From Armatimonadota bacterium (GTDB taxonomy: Bacteria > Armatimonadota > Fimbriimonadia > Fimbriimonadales > Fimbriimonadaceae), in the NCBI GenBank assembly GCA_018268255.1, contig JAFDWX010000003.1, positions 359,116 through 423,115 on the forward strand: a stretch of 64,000 nucleotides of DNA, given 5' to 3'. Position 1 is the first letter of the stretch. Each line of letters starts with the position of its first letter. The notes under the pieces are model-generated. The model did not search any database and was not told the DNA's origin. It saw nothing but the letters and a program-made list of their open reading frames with translations. The translations under genes were made by a program, and so were the position numbers. Shown in pieces: positions 44,573-54,101 of this stretch.

Positions 44573-47122
44573 CTATATCGTGATAGAGTTTGTGCCCTCG
44601 ATCCGCGCTAGAGTCGACCACAGGGTCGCAGGATCGTCGTCAAAGTCACCGTGATGCCTGCTTTGACTGGCTGTATCCGGAATGACGCCTCCAGGTTTGA
44701 ACTCGAAGTGCGGATCGTATTTGGCAAAAACCACAGAAGTATTGCGCAAGCCGGTAAGAACTGGTTTCTGGTAGATCTCCATACCCAATATCGGAGCATT
44801 CCGAACAGATTCAAACGCATGGCTCACAAGGTATAGGAGTGACTTTGAATATACTCCCACGCAGTTGTCATCTCGCTCTGCCCTATCGGTCAGTGAATAC
44901 ACCGCCAAGCGGTTGATTTTTCCGTTGCGCACCAAAGGCGCATAGGTGACTTCGAATAGGTCGTTTCGGATAGCCGGAGCCCACAAGGTGCAAGACTCGA
45001 CGTTCTTTCCGAATCCAATGTCGCGATTCAGGCGACTCGCGGGATCCATGCTGGTCTGCATCGGTCCAGATTGGATAGGACCATTAGTGCACCAAAGTTG
45101 CGCAAAGGGAGCCAGATGGATACTCCCGGCGCTATGAGCAGCAAGATGAATTTCGTACGAATCATCTAGATCCTTGAGGAGGTTGGCAAGTTGCCTTGCA
45201 CCCCCATCCCTGCTAACCGTCGCTTGGATCGCATTTTCCTTCATCTCGGACCAGCACAACCTGCCTGGAATTGCCGAGACCACCTCGATGACATCGTCGA
45301 GCCGGTCCTTTACCAATTCCATGAAGCTGCCCGCAGGCATCCTGGATTGCACGGCATCCTCAATGATTTGCCGGATGGTATCTAGGAGCCCTGTACGCCA
45401 CACGAAACAGATGGGATAGACCTCTTTTTCCAGCATCGTTTCGCGGTAACTTGACAGGACCTTGAGAAAGCCCTTTTCCTCAACCAAGCCACCGTGGGCA
45501 TAGATCAAGATCCTCTTTTTTGACCAGTTTTTCGTGGTTTTCTTCATCTGGCCCACCAACTCGGAGAGTGTAGCGACGGAATTCGCAAACTCACCATTCT
45601 GTGCAAGGAGACCGTCGTTATCCAGGCACACGACGTGGGGACGTAGGAGTTGATACATCACTGGTTTGGAGTCACCAGAGAGGTAGTTCGATGCGATGGT
45701 GGGTCCAGAGGCGTCGGCGAAGGTAATCGGGACGCCAAGTCTAGCTACCCAGACGTCGCTTCCATTTTCCAGCCAGTCGTCATACCCGATCCGGCAGAAC
45801 CCTTCTTTTCCCCACGTAGGACCCCACGAGTTTTGAATCCAAAACCCCTGCTCGTCGTATCCAACGATGGCAAACGCGTGGCCGCCGATGATCTTCGTAT
45901 CCCGAGGAATGATGCCATCGGACCCGACTCTTTGCCAGCCCGAGTGCACGGTTGCGGTGGCATACAGAATCCCCACTTCGGCAATGGCTGCGTGCATTGC
46001 CACGATGTCTTTGTGGTCCACGCGGAAATACGCTCCCATGGGGTTTTCAGCAGCTGCCTTGGCTCGATCTGGCGTCAAAGACTCGTGCTGTGAGGTCGAA
46101 CTATAGGGCCACTTCGCCTCATCACAGATCCCATGCTTGTTCCAACCCTTCATGGCTCCGCGAGCGCTTGAGCCCTCATACGCCTCGCCAGCCCACTCGT
46201 CGTAGCGCTTTGCCATCTCATAGAGCATTCTGGGGCTTGCGCACTTCGCTGTCTTGGGATTTAGTTGCCGAAACAAGTAATTCGCGACGGTTGCCAACCC
46301 AAATCCGGTACATGCACCTTCTTGACCTTGATCCAAAATGGGGACGTTTGCTTTCTTGTATTCAGCCAAAGAAAGGGTGGGTGGGACCTGCACCAGAGTG
46401 GGGATGAAGTACTGGTCTCGAAAATCTGGTACGTCAGGGCGGGCATTGAGGACAAAGCTTGGTCCATCGGGCAATTGAATCTCGGCAGCCCCGGAAGGGA
46501 ATGGTGATATCTCCGGGGGAAAGGCAGATTGAATTTCAGTGACGAACTTGCGGTATCCAGATCGATTCTTTGGGGCCGCAGCTGCTCGCACTTGTGTGAC
46601 CTGCTTAAGCGCTTGCAGGTATTCCGAAACCTCCTCCAAAAAACCGTCCCATGAGGTATTCGGGTGCAGGAGGAGTTTTGGACAGTCTTTTCCAGACCAA
46701 TGCTTGTGTGGCACGACACATCCAATTTCCAAATTGAGTTCCGCGAGGAGTAGTGCTGTCAGGAGAGCCGCGCGTTCGTTTGCTGCCCTCTGGTCAATCC
46801 CCTTGAACTGGCAGATCTCGATTCCAATGCTGCACTGGTTACCCTTGGAAGTTCCCGCATGCCAACCCTGCTCGGATAGGGGTAAGTGTTTGAATGTCTG
46901 GGCATCATCCACGGTGTAGTGCCAGCTGACCTTTCGCTTTCTTGCATCCTCACCCTTAAGGTAGTTTGCATGGGCCCGTGCAGTAGCCCCCTTGTCCGAA
47001 TTGTCCGTATTGTGGATGGTGACGTTTGTCGCCTTAAGCGGACGCCCCGGTCGGTTGGAATTCCCTGCTGGAATGAGGTCAACAGTAATGTTGAGTTTTT
47101 CGTAGGCCTGTTCTCTAGTCAT
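44573..47122 (-). CDS. Amidase-papain-like protease-serine hydrolase fusion
   Basis: 849 residues from the ATG at 47122 (the frame is open upstream, but similarity starts here). Domain 1 (about 30-165) is an N-acetylmuramoyl-L-alanine amidase: VTIHNTDNSD, GWHAGTSKGNQCSIGIEICQ and PHKHWSGKDCPKLL. Domain 2 (about 255-480) is a C1/papain-family protease: VPILDQGQEGACTGFG (Cys about 273), GGHAFAIVGYDEQ (His about 414) and WIQNSWGPTWGKEGF (Asn about 430), so the triad is intact. Domain 3 (about 530-849) has an alpha/beta-hydrolase look: RILIYAHGGLVEEKG and LAAHSAGSIHL (Ser about 662). There is no signal peptide. Three hydrolases in one chain is unusual. It faces, divergently, a 262-aa beta-rich protein. 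Confidence 0.82.
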   Translation of the reverse strand: MTREQAYEKLNITVDLIPAGNSNRPGRPLKATNVTIHNTDNSDKGATARAHANYLKGEDARKRKVSWHYTVDDAQTFKHLPLSEQGWHAGTSKGNQCSIGIEICQFKGIDQRAANERAALLTALLLAELNLEIGCVVPHKHWSGKDCPKLLLHPNTSWDGFLEEVSEYLQALKQVTQVRAAAAPKNRSGYRKFVTEIQSAFPPEISPFPSGAAEIQLPDGPSFVLNARPDVPDFRDQYFIPTLVQVPPTLSLAEYKKANVPILDQGQEGACTGFGLATVANYLFRQLNPKTAKCASPRMLYEMAKRYDEWAGEAYEGSSARGAMKGWNKHGICDEAKWPYSSTSQHESLTPDRAKAAAENPMGAYFRVDHKDIVAMHAAIAEVGILYATATVHSGWQRVGSDGIIPRDTKIIGGHAFAIVGYDEQGFWIQNSWGPTWGKEGFCRIGYDDWLENGSDVWVARLGVPITFADASGPTIASNYLSGDSKPVMYQLLRPHVVCLDNDGLLAQNGEFANSVATLSELVGQMKKTTKNWSKKRILIYAHGGLVEEKGFLKVLSSYRETMLEKEVYPICFVWRTGLLDTIRQIIEDAVQSRMPAGSFMELVKDRLDDVIEVVSAIPGRLCWSEMKENAIQATVSRDGGARQLANLLKDLDDSYEIHLAAHSAGSIHLAPFAQLWCTNGPIQSGPMQTSMDPASRLNRDIGFGKNVESCTLWAPAIRNDLFEVTYAPLVRNGKINRLAVYSLTDRAERDDNCVGVYSKSLLYLVSHAFESVRNAPILGMEIYQKPVLTGLRNTSVVFAKYDPHFEFKPGGVIPDTASQSRHHGDFDDDPATLWSTLARIEGTNSITI

Positions 47123-47440
47123 AGCGCACCACCGCGCAGTATAGTTCCAGTGATCCAACAAAAAGCAACGCTTGAGGATGGGGTATGCAGAAGAAACTAG
47201 CGGTTGAGTTCTCTGCTTTGACGTCGCGATCAGATTTTCAGAAGAACCAGATGGAGGAATTAGCTGGTGGATGGATAAGTCAGCAATATTTCGACAGAAA
47301 CATGAGCTTTGGAAAAGGCTACTTTCAACGAGTTTGAATTCCGTGTAGGGCGAGGATACCGGTTTACGGTTAAACGAAAGTTTGTTAAGAATCCACAAAC
47401 CAGCATAAATCGCCACCGCTCCTTGGGTAAAGTTCGCTGA
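47123..47440. other. Divergent intergenic region
   Basis: 318 bp between the divergent protease fusion and the 262-aa gene. I see no gene, repeat or clear promoter pair. It must hold both promoters. Confidence 0.5.
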
Positions 47441-48229
47441 ATGAAGAGTGTTGCTCAGATATTTGTTGACGGAATGAAGAATCGCTTCGGCGAGCTCTCT
47501 CCCTATTGGCCATTGGGTATGCCCATCGCTCTCGGTGACTATGGAACGATGAACCGAGGTGTGTTCACCCGGTTGGGGAATGTGTTTGACGAAGAGTTGG
47601 TGGAGACGGATCTGAACGACGATATTACGGGGCCAATGACCCACCACGAGTTTAAGTCCGAGGGCAAGGTATCCACATCGTTTAAGTTAGTCGCCAATGC
47701 GAATTTGCCCGGAAATCGCGCGAAAGCAGAGTTTGCCATTGATTTCGCTGGGGAAGATGCGTTCTACTTCACACTCGCTGGGGCAAGAGTTCGGGCACTC
47801 AAAAAGGTCGCGAGCCTGGGTCAAAAGCTGATCGAGCTGGACAAGCAGTACAAGTGGAAGCGGGAGTACTGTGTTGTGACCACCCTGCTGGAAGCTGAAG
47901 AAGCGAGATTCATCGTCTCTGGCAGCTCGACTTCCTCCGTCGGTTTTGATTTGGAATTTGCATCCACCACCACCTCTCCGCAGTTGGATCTTGGGACTTC
48001 TTGGAAGAAGACACGGGAGCAAAACCTGAGTTACGAATATGAGGCCGACAATGGCCCAGACACCCCATTCTTTAGACTCCATAAGGTTTCAAAGAGCACA
48101 TTCGGCTCCCGGCATTGGGGAACTATGATGGCACTGACGCGCGGGACTTCGGTCATCGCTGCGGGTGAGAATGTGTCGGACGCCATTACCGAATCGGAAG
48201 CTGTATTCGAACCCGTCGACGTTTCCTAA
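47441..48229 (+). CDS. Unknown beta-rich protein (possible gasdermin-like)
   Basis: 262 residues, no signal peptide. A helix (SVAQIFVDGMKNRFGELSPY) is followed by PLGMPIALGDYGTMNRGVFT, then a strand pair FKSEGKVSTSFKLVANANLP and AKAEFAIDFAGEDAFYFTLA, a helical turn (VRALKKVASLGQKLIELDKQ), and strands REYCVVTTLLEAEEARFIVS, GFDLEFASTTTSPQLDLGTS, REQNLSYEYEADNGPDTPFF. This strand-helix-strand order resembles what is known of bacterial gasdermins (twisted sheet with a central helical insertion, then a short C-terminal inhibitory tail that a neighbouring protease removes). I rate that as a hypothesis only. A protease gene is adjacent, which fits. The terminator after it isolates it from the RHS operon. 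Confidence 0.6.
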   Translation: MKSVAQIFVDGMKNRFGELSPYWPLGMPIALGDYGTMNRGVFTRLGNVFDEELVETDLNDDITGPMTHHEFKSEGKVSTSFKLVANANLPGNRAKAEFAIDFAGEDAFYFTLAGARVRALKKVASLGQKLIELDKQYKWKREYCVVTTLLEAEEARFIVSGSSTSSVGFDLEFASTTTSPQLDLGTSWKKTREQNLSYEYEADNGPDTPFFRLHKVSKSTFGSRHWGTMMALTRGTSVIAAGENVSDAITESEAVFEPVDVS

Positions 48230-48260
48230 AACCGGCTTCTCAAGAGTCGCTACGTTTTGT

Positions 48261-48286
48261 GCCGAGTTTTCTCGGCCTTTTTCTTT
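48261..48286 (+). terminator. Intrinsic terminator
   Basis: GCCGAG-TTTT-CTCGGC followed by CTTTTTCTTT, about 30 bp after the 262-aa gene. Confidence 0.85.
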
Positions 48287-48392
48287 GGTGTGGTTTTGCG
48301 ATATCGATATTTTGGCAATTGTTGTTGTTTTTCTTGGGATAGGGGTAAATATTCCCCTAAAATTGCGAGTGTTATGTGTAGAATGGGTGTAG

Positions 48393-48704
48393 TTGACAGT
48401 TCCTCGCAATGTTACAGGTAAGGCTGGTGTACGGGGCGATGGCCCGTACTTTGTGCTTGAGGGTGCTTGGGGGGAAACTGCGCTTACCGAGGTCCGGTGC
48501 ATTTGTAATGGATGTAGGACAGCGGTGAACCTGTGCAACCAGATTTCGCGGCTCCTCACGGGGCGAACTTTGGCGCAGGTTGAGAGTCTTGAAGAGCGAG
48601 ATTTGCGGGTGCTTTTTCCGGATATCCCAGAAGGCAAAGGGCACTACATTCCGCTTCTTTATGTTGCAATTACAAATCTTGTCGAAGAAACCAAAAGGTC
48701 ATAA
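48393..48704 (+). CDS. NifU/IscU N-terminal-like small protein
   Basis: About 103 residues from a TTG at 48393 (a GTG further down is possible). VRCICNGCRTAVNLCNQISR, LLTGRTLAQVESLEERDLRV and GKGHYIPLLYVAITNLVEET follow the NifU_N/IscU pattern of C-x-x-C, G-K/R-T-L and a C-terminal helix, though the usual third cysteine is not obvious. It may bind a metal or Fe-S cluster. It is followed 2 bp later by the next gene and leads into the RHS gene. Confidence 0.55.
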   Translation: MTVPRNVTGKAGVRGDGPYFVLEGAWGETALTEVRCICNGCRTAVNLCNQISRLLTGRTLAQVESLEERDLRVLFPDIPEGKGHYIPLLYVAITNLVEETKRS

Positions 48705-48706
48705 GC

Positions 48707-48922
48707 ATGTTTATCCCACCGCCTCCAGGATTTCCGTTTTTCCCGCCGCCACCACCACCCATGCCAGGTGGCAACGACACGTGTGACCCGAGTCAAGGTG
48801 GATGTTCTGGATACTGTACATTTGTCGGTCTCGGAAACTTGCCAACTCCAGAGCGCCCTGCCAATCCGTGTGGTCGTGGCAAGCTGGGTCTCTCAATTTC
48901 GTGCACACCGGCGAAACTCTAG
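48707..48922 (+). CDS. Small Pro- and Cys-rich protein upstream of RHS
   Basis: 71 residues: a proline-rich hydrophobic start (MFIPPPPGFPFFPPPPPP), then CDPSQGGCSGYC and NPCGRGKLGLSISC, with six cysteines. It starts 2 bp after the NifU-like gene and stops about 20 bp before the RHS start, so it is probably translated in the same message. It could be an adaptor or chaperone for RHS, or an exported tip piece. Unknown. Confidence 0.5.
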   Translation: MFIPPPPGFPFFPPPPPPMPGGNDTCDPSQGGCSGYCTFVGLGNLPTPERPANPCGRGKLGLSISCTPAKL

Positions 48923-48943
48923 CTTTTTTGTGTGAGTATAACA

Positions 48944-51900
48944 ATGGACCGATATTCCCACCCTTCGTTTGAAAACGTCGGACATCCGACGCGCCCGATG
49001 CCGGTTCCTAGCACAGGCGAGCTCTTTGTGGACCCGAGCATTCGCATCAATGCCAAGAAGTTCGGGCTCGACATCAGTTTTTACTACAGTACGGCTGCAG
49101 ACATTACCACTGAATTTGGTCGCCAGCGCACCATCAATCTTCGGGGCTCGGTCACCTCGACATCTGCGGGAAGTTTTGTCTATGCAACTAGGGATAACTT
49201 TGCGAGCTACACATATTCTGTCGTTGGTTCCGTAGGTGCGGTGACGACCTACGTTGCCTTAAGCGGCTTTGCGCAAGCGCAAAGCAACATTTTGGTGTTC
49301 GATGGAACCAAGTACGTCGAGAAAACTCCTCAAGGAGCGGAGTACGTGTACAGCCATGTGCACTCTGGTACAGGAGCCTACCAACTCTCTGCCTTACGGG
49401 ATGCCCAAGGGGTAACTCAGACCATTTCGTTTGGGACTGGTTCAGAGGCTAATTTCATCAAGAGCGTGCAGATTCCAGATGGGAAATTAATTACCTTTAA
49501 CTACAATGGCTACCATTTTCTTACGGATATTACAGATTGGACTGGCCGATCTTGGGAGCAGGAATATCTTGTAGATGATCCTTCACTTGGGTTGGTAGTA
49601 GCCTTTTTTGAACCTTCCGGGTGTGCAACCTTATACGATTACACCAACAGTGATCCACAGTACTTACTCGCAAGCATTGAAGATTCCTTTGGCTACAGAA
49701 CTGAGTACGAGTACGATGGGTCAAACCGAGTTACAACCATGGTGGCCGGCGGTGCAATTTGGACGTACTCGTACGATGGGTCTGGAAACTCGTTCATAGA
49801 TCCGATGGGTGGGATTACCACCTACCAACTGGACGCAAGTCTTAGACCCGAGGTCGTGCAGTATCCGGCTGGATATTCTGTCACCTATGGGTACGATGCG
49901 CTGGGCTTCTTAGTGCGGCAGCAGATGCCTTACGGCGACGTGCTCAGCCACACCTATAACAACGATGGGCTCCTCATCGCCTCCCGGGATGCGTTTGGCA
50001 ACGCGACTACCTACGCCTACGATGCCAGCAAGAACCTGACCACCATCACCGATGCGATGGGGAACACGGTGACGCAGAGCTTCAATGCAGACCGGACGCT
50101 TGCGTCTCGAACGGACCAGCTCCACCGGACGAGGTCTTGGGTCTACAATGCCGATGGCACGGTGCAGGCCGAAGTGGATCCCCGTGGCCTGCGCACCACG
50201 ATGGCCTATGACGCAAGTGGCAACGTGGTTTCGGTGCTGGCTTCCGACGGAACCATTACCACTCTCGGGTACGACTCGCTCAACCGCCGGATTTCGGTCA
50301 AGGATCCACTAGGCCGCATTACCACGACGGGCTACGACGCAGGTGACCACGTCATCTCGGTCACTAATGCAGCCGGCGAGATGACCCGCTACATCTGGGA
50401 CAGTTGCCACCTTACCGCGACGGTCAATCCGCTGGATGAGCGAACTTCCTATACTTACGACCGGTTCGGGCACAAGGCGAGCATCCAAGATCCGATGGGC
50501 AACTTCACGAGCATGACCTACAACAAGGTCGGAGATCTCGTCTCCATCACCAATGCTCTAAGCGGGGTCCAGACCTTTGCCTACAACACCGCGCGCCAGA
50601 AGATTGAATCCTACGACGAACTCGGCCGCTGCACCACCACCATCTATGATGCGAGTGGACGAGCAGTAGCGACCAAGAATGCCCTCGGCAAGGTTTCTAC
50701 GGTGGTCTATGATGCTCGCAACAGCGTGGTCTCCACGGTGGATGCTTTAGACCACATTTGGCATAATTTTTACGACAATCTAGGCCGCAAGACTTCGACC
50801 CAGTCCCCACTTGGTTTCACCACTCAGACGGTGTACGACGAGGCAAGCCAGGTCAAGGCGCAGGTGGATGAGCGCGGTTTCCGCACCACCTACAGCTACA
50901 ACTCGAACGGCCAAGTGGTGAGCGTCATCGATGGCCTCAACCGGATTTCCACCACGACCTACCAGGCGAACTCAAACCGAGTGTCCTCAGCCACGACGCC
51001 GATGGGATTTTCGACATCCTACGACTACGATGCGGCGGGCCAGCAGATTGCGGTTACGGATCCGGCTGGGAAGAAGACAACCACCACCTTCGATGTGGCG
51101 GGGCGCGTGGTTTCAGTCCAAGACGCGCTGGGCGGATTTGTCACCAGCAGCTACGATGCAGCTGGGCGTCTCACCACACTCGTGGACCAGCTCGCGCGCG
51201 TGCGGGTGATAAATTACGACAAGAACGGGCGGACCATCTCGGTGAAGTCTCCTCTTGGCTACCTGACGACTTCGGTCTACGACAAGCTCGGCCGGCAGAC
51301 GGTGTCTCAAGATGCCGATGGCTACCGCTACACCACTTCCTTTGATGCCGCGGGGCAAGCCATCACCATGGTGACTCCTCGAGGGAACATTACGACCAAC
51401 GGCTATGATGCGGTCGGGAATGTCATTTCCACCACGAACGCTCGGGGCAAGAAGACTCTGTACTTTTTCGATGCGCTGAACCGAGTGGTGAGCGTCTCGA
51501 ACGCTCTTGGCGATATTACGAGCTACACCTACGATTCCGATGGTCGCCAGACCGAGATTGTGGACCCCATCGGTGGCCGAACGACGATGGTGTACAACGA
51601 GCGATCCGAGATGACGGCGCTCGTCGATCCGATGAACCACCGCACGACCTACAGCTTTGATGCGGTGGGGCAGGTGGTGACGCGCATGTTCGCACTCGGC
51701 GACATCACGACCTACAGCTACGATCTCGACAGCCGGTTGGTTACGACCCTCTACAGCGATGGCAAGCGGGTCACCATGCAGTACGATTCACGCTCGAATC
51801 TGACCACGATGGTGGATTCGGTGGGCATCACCAGCATGAGCTACGACGATTTGAACCGATTAGTTGGGCGTTATGATCCTCCCACCTACTACCAGGCGCA

Positions 51901-53464
51901 TGCCTACGATGCGGCGAGCCAGCGCACAACTCTCACCGATCCAGCTGGCGGCGTGACGACGTACACTTTCGATCTCGACGGACGTATAACCAGAATGAAG
52001 GATCCGGCGGGAGTAGTGACGAGCTTTGCCTACAATGCTCGGGGGCTCCAGACGACCATCACCTATGCCAGCGGCCGGTTGACCACGCAGGTCTTTGACG
52101 AAGATGGGAATCTGACCGGGATTTGGGACGCGACGGGAGCGACGACGTTGCAGCGCTTTACCTATACGTTTGATGCAAATGGCAACCGGAATTCGATCGT
52201 GGATGCAAACGGCAGCACGACCACTTACACCTTTGATGACCGGGACCGTTTGACGCAGGATGCAACGACGGGTACCAACGCTCACACCTACAACTACACC
52301 TACGATTCTCGGGACAACATCCTGACAAACAACGAGACCGGGACCATCGTGACGAGCACTTACGATGCGGCCTCGCGTCTGACGACCACCATTGCAGGGA
52401 CTGCCAAAACCACGTTCACCTATGATGCCAACGGCAACCTGACCAAGGTTCAGGAGGCTTCGCAGACAACGACGCTCACCTGGGACAAGGAGAACCGGAT
52501 GGTGCAAGCCGAGCAGAGCAGCGGCCATGTTGGTCTTGAGTACCAATCTAGCTACAACGGCTTTGGGATGAAGGTGCGCGAAGGAAGCGTGAACCCTCTC
52601 GACGCTCTGATCTGGGACGGAAACGACTATCTGGGTGTGGCTCCCTCGGCGGGATCCATGTCGACCAAGTACCACACGGTGCAGGGCATCATGGTGGGCC
52701 AGACGACTTCTGGAACCCGGAGCGACTACCTCGTCGACTTCCTCGGCTCGGTGACCAACCTGAGCACCGCCGCCGGAGGCATCGGGACAGCCAGACGGTG
52801 GAAGCCCTACGGCACGATACTGTCGGGAACCTTCTCCGGCAAAGGTTTCGGCTGGACCGGGAACACCGGATCTCGATATACCGGCTTCACCTGGGTCGAG
52901 CAGTACAACAGGGCCAGACACTACTCCACCAAAGCAAACCAATGGCTGAGCAGGGACTCTCTCTGGCCTGAGGAATTACCCTATGGGTATGTCAACGGGA
53001 ACGTCGTAACTTGGATTGATCCCAGCGGGGTAGCTTGTGCGACCCCTTGTACCCCGTGCAACGAGAAAATTAAGCCGGGAGGGCTAGAGAACGCAGCAGT
53101 GCAACTCCTTTTCTGTATCAAACATGCAAGGGATAAAGCATCGTTACAAAAATGTCTGGACAAATACAGAAAGAAGGTATCGGATGCGGCATGGGATGCG
53201 CTCAAAGACTATATCGCTTGCGTAGCTGCAAATGAAGCAGGTCGAGAATCAGGTGATCTTAACATTCCTGGGGGATGTGATCCATGCAAATCTGGCCTTA
53301 AGGCTCCTGACACTCAGTGGTGTTGCTATGAAAAATTTCTCTCTTGTTTGTTCAATTGTGCTGGCAAGAAAGGAAGTTCGCTTGCGCTTTGTATCAAAAA
53401 ATGTGAGAACGCTAAAGATGGGTTTTATCCATGTGGATTCAAGAATGCGTTTAAGGAGGAATAA
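48944..53464 (+). CDS. RHS-repeat polymorphic toxin with Cys-rich C-terminal tip
   Basis: About 1506 residues (ATG 48944, or GTG 48932). There is no signal peptide. The body is dozens of YD/RHS repeats (TYAYDASKNLTTITDAMGNT, and so on) that form the cocoon shell. The core ends in GTARRWKPYGTILSG, YNRARHYSTKANQWLSRDS and ELPYGYVNGNVVTWIDPSGV, the conserved RHS terminus (about residue 1363). Past it, a ~143-residue tip rich in cysteine (15 of them) and charged residues ends the protein; its family is not recognisable. The tip and downstream DNA are visibly more A+T-rich than the core, as expected for swapped tips. A lipoprotein gene follows, with its ribosome site inside the RHS stop. Confidence 0.9.
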   Translation: MDRYSHPSFENVGHPTRPMPVPSTGELFVDPSIRINAKKFGLDISFYYSTAADITTEFGRQRTINLRGSVTSTSAGSFVYATRDNFASYTYSVVGSVGAVTTYVALSGFAQAQSNILVFDGTKYVEKTPQGAEYVYSHVHSGTGAYQLSALRDAQGVTQTISFGTGSEANFIKSVQIPDGKLITFNYNGYHFLTDITDWTGRSWEQEYLVDDPSLGLVVAFFEPSGCATLYDYTNSDPQYLLASIEDSFGYRTEYEYDGSNRVTTMVAGGAIWTYSYDGSGNSFIDPMGGITTYQLDASLRPEVVQYPAGYSVTYGYDALGFLVRQQMPYGDVLSHTYNNDGLLIASRDAFGNATTYAYDASKNLTTITDAMGNTVTQSFNADRTLASRTDQLHRTRSWVYNADGTVQAEVDPRGLRTTMAYDASGNVVSVLASDGTITTLGYDSLNRRISVKDPLGRITTTGYDAGDHVISVTNAAGEMTRYIWDSCHLTATVNPLDERTSYTYDRFGHKASIQDPMGNFTSMTYNKVGDLVSITNALSGVQTFAYNTARQKIESYDELGRCTTTIYDASGRAVATKNALGKVSTVVYDARNSVVSTVDALDHIWHNFYDNLGRKTSTQSPLGFTTQTVYDEASQVKAQVDERGFRTTYSYNSNGQVVSVIDGLNRISTTTYQANSNRVSSATTPMGFSTSYDYDAAGQQIAVTDPAGKKTTTTFDVAGRVVSVQDALGGFVTSSYDAAGRLTTLVDQLARVRVINYDKNGRTISVKSPLGYLTTSVYDKLGRQTVSQDADGYRYTTSFDAAGQAITMVTPRGNITTNGYDAVGNVISTTNARGKKTLYFFDALNRVVSVSNALGDITSYTYDSDGRQTEIVDPIGGRTTMVYNERSEMTALVDPMNHRTTYSFDAVGQVVTRMFALGDITTYSYDLDSRLVTTLYSDGKRVTMQYDSRSNLTTMVDSVGITSMSYDDLNRLVGRYDPPTYYQAHAYDAASQRTTLTDPAGGVTTYTFDLDGRITRMKDPAGVVTSFAYNARGLQTTITYASGRLTTQVFDEDGNLTGIWDATGATTLQRFTYTFDANGNRNSIVDANGSTTTYTFDDRDRLTQDATTGTNAHTYNYTYDSRDNILTNNETGTIVTSTYDAASRLTTTIAGTAKTTFTYDANGNLTKVQEASQTTTLTWDKENRMVQAEQSSGHVGLEYQSSYNGFGMKVREGSVNPLDALIWDGNDYLGVAPSAGSMSTKYHTVQGIMVGQTTSGTRSDYLVDFLGSVTNLSTAAGGIGTARRWKPYGTILSGTFSGKGFGWTGNTGSRYTGFTWVEQYNRARHYSTKANQWLSRDSLWPEELPYGYVNGNVVTWIDPSGVACATPCTPCNEKIKPGGLENAAVQLLFCIKHARDKASLQKCLDKYRKKVSDAAWDALKDYIACVAANEAGRESGDLNIPGGCDPCKSGLKAPDTQWCCYEKFLSCLFNCAGKKGSSLALCIKKCENAKDGFYPCGFKNAFKEE
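52753..52948 (+). repeat. 196-bp RHS core segment with a near-identical second copy
   Basis: This segment (SVTNLS...KANQWLS) aligns without gaps to 54102-54297, with roughly a dozen differences or fewer. It is the recombination target that lets tips be exchanged. Confidence 0.9.
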
Positions 53465-53469
53465 ACAGA

Positions 53470-54075
53470 TTGAGATTCTTTTTGTATAGCTTAGCCACAA
53501 TTACACTTTGTGGCTATATGGGATGCACCCAATCGCCCACCACCATAGCCAGCTCTGCTGATCTCACTCCCTTGCCTGGCTACACTTATTATGCTCTCGA
53601 AGATGACGTCCCCCATTACATTATTGTGCCGTTGCCGAGTTCAGCAAAGCTAAGCAAGAGTACACTTCGCGGGGAATATCTCTTTAAGACAAGCGATTCC
53701 ATTACCTTCAGCCTTGCTCCGAGCACCCATGCAAAAGAGATGGAAATTAATAGTGCCGAAGATTTGCGACATATTGATCCCAAAAACATCCGTAGAAAAG
53801 CAGATGGAACAGTTTCATCCGTGCGCGTAGAAGAAGAGTTAGGAAGGAAGCCGGGGCAGCGCGAGTATAGCAAGTCAACATACGGAGTCCTATTGTGGTC
53901 CAGGGATGAGGCCGCAATTGGCGTGAGCATTTCCGGAAAGATTCCAGTAGTAGAGGGCGAAAAGGTTCTTTGGTCTATTGAGAGTGGAATACTTTATGAT
54001 GAATCGCTATCTAGCGCCAATCAAGTTGCCAAACATTTTGGCGCAAAAGTGAAAATCCTAACGTATAATCGCTGA
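53470..54075 (+). CDS. Lipoprotein, likely RHS immunity protein
   Basis: 201 residues from a TTG with a perfect AAGGAGGA 9 nt upstream, overlapping the RHS stop region. The signal sequence MRFFLYSLATITLCGYMGCT ends in a lipobox Cys at residue 19. The remainder (YTYYALEDDVPHYIIVPLPS...VLLWSRDEAAIGVSISGKIP) has no recognised domain. Position right after the tip and coupling to it are typical of an immunity gene; a lipoprotein would sit where an exported toxin arrives. The function is inferred only from context. Confidence 0.65.
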   Translation: MRFFLYSLATITLCGYMGCTQSPTTIASSADLTPLPGYTYYALEDDVPHYIIVPLPSSAKLSKSTLRGEYLFKTSDSITFSLAPSTHAKEMEINSAEDLRHIDPKNIRRKADGTVSSVRVEEELGRKPGQREYSKSTYGVLLWSRDEAAIGVSISGKIPVVEGEKVLWSIESGILYDESLSSANQVAKHFGAKVKILTYNR

Positions 54076-54101
54076 AAAACGCTCGCCCGATATGGTTCTT
54101 T

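Noticed and set aside
47123..47647. N-terminal 175-residue extension of the triple-hydrolase protein
   Set aside because: It would overlap the divergent 262-aa gene and has no domain resemblance; the ATG at 47122 fits the amidase start.
51860..52942. 360-codon minus-strand open frame inside the RHS gene
   Set aside because: It is a shadow of the repetitive RHS coding sequence, without ribosome site or family resemblance.
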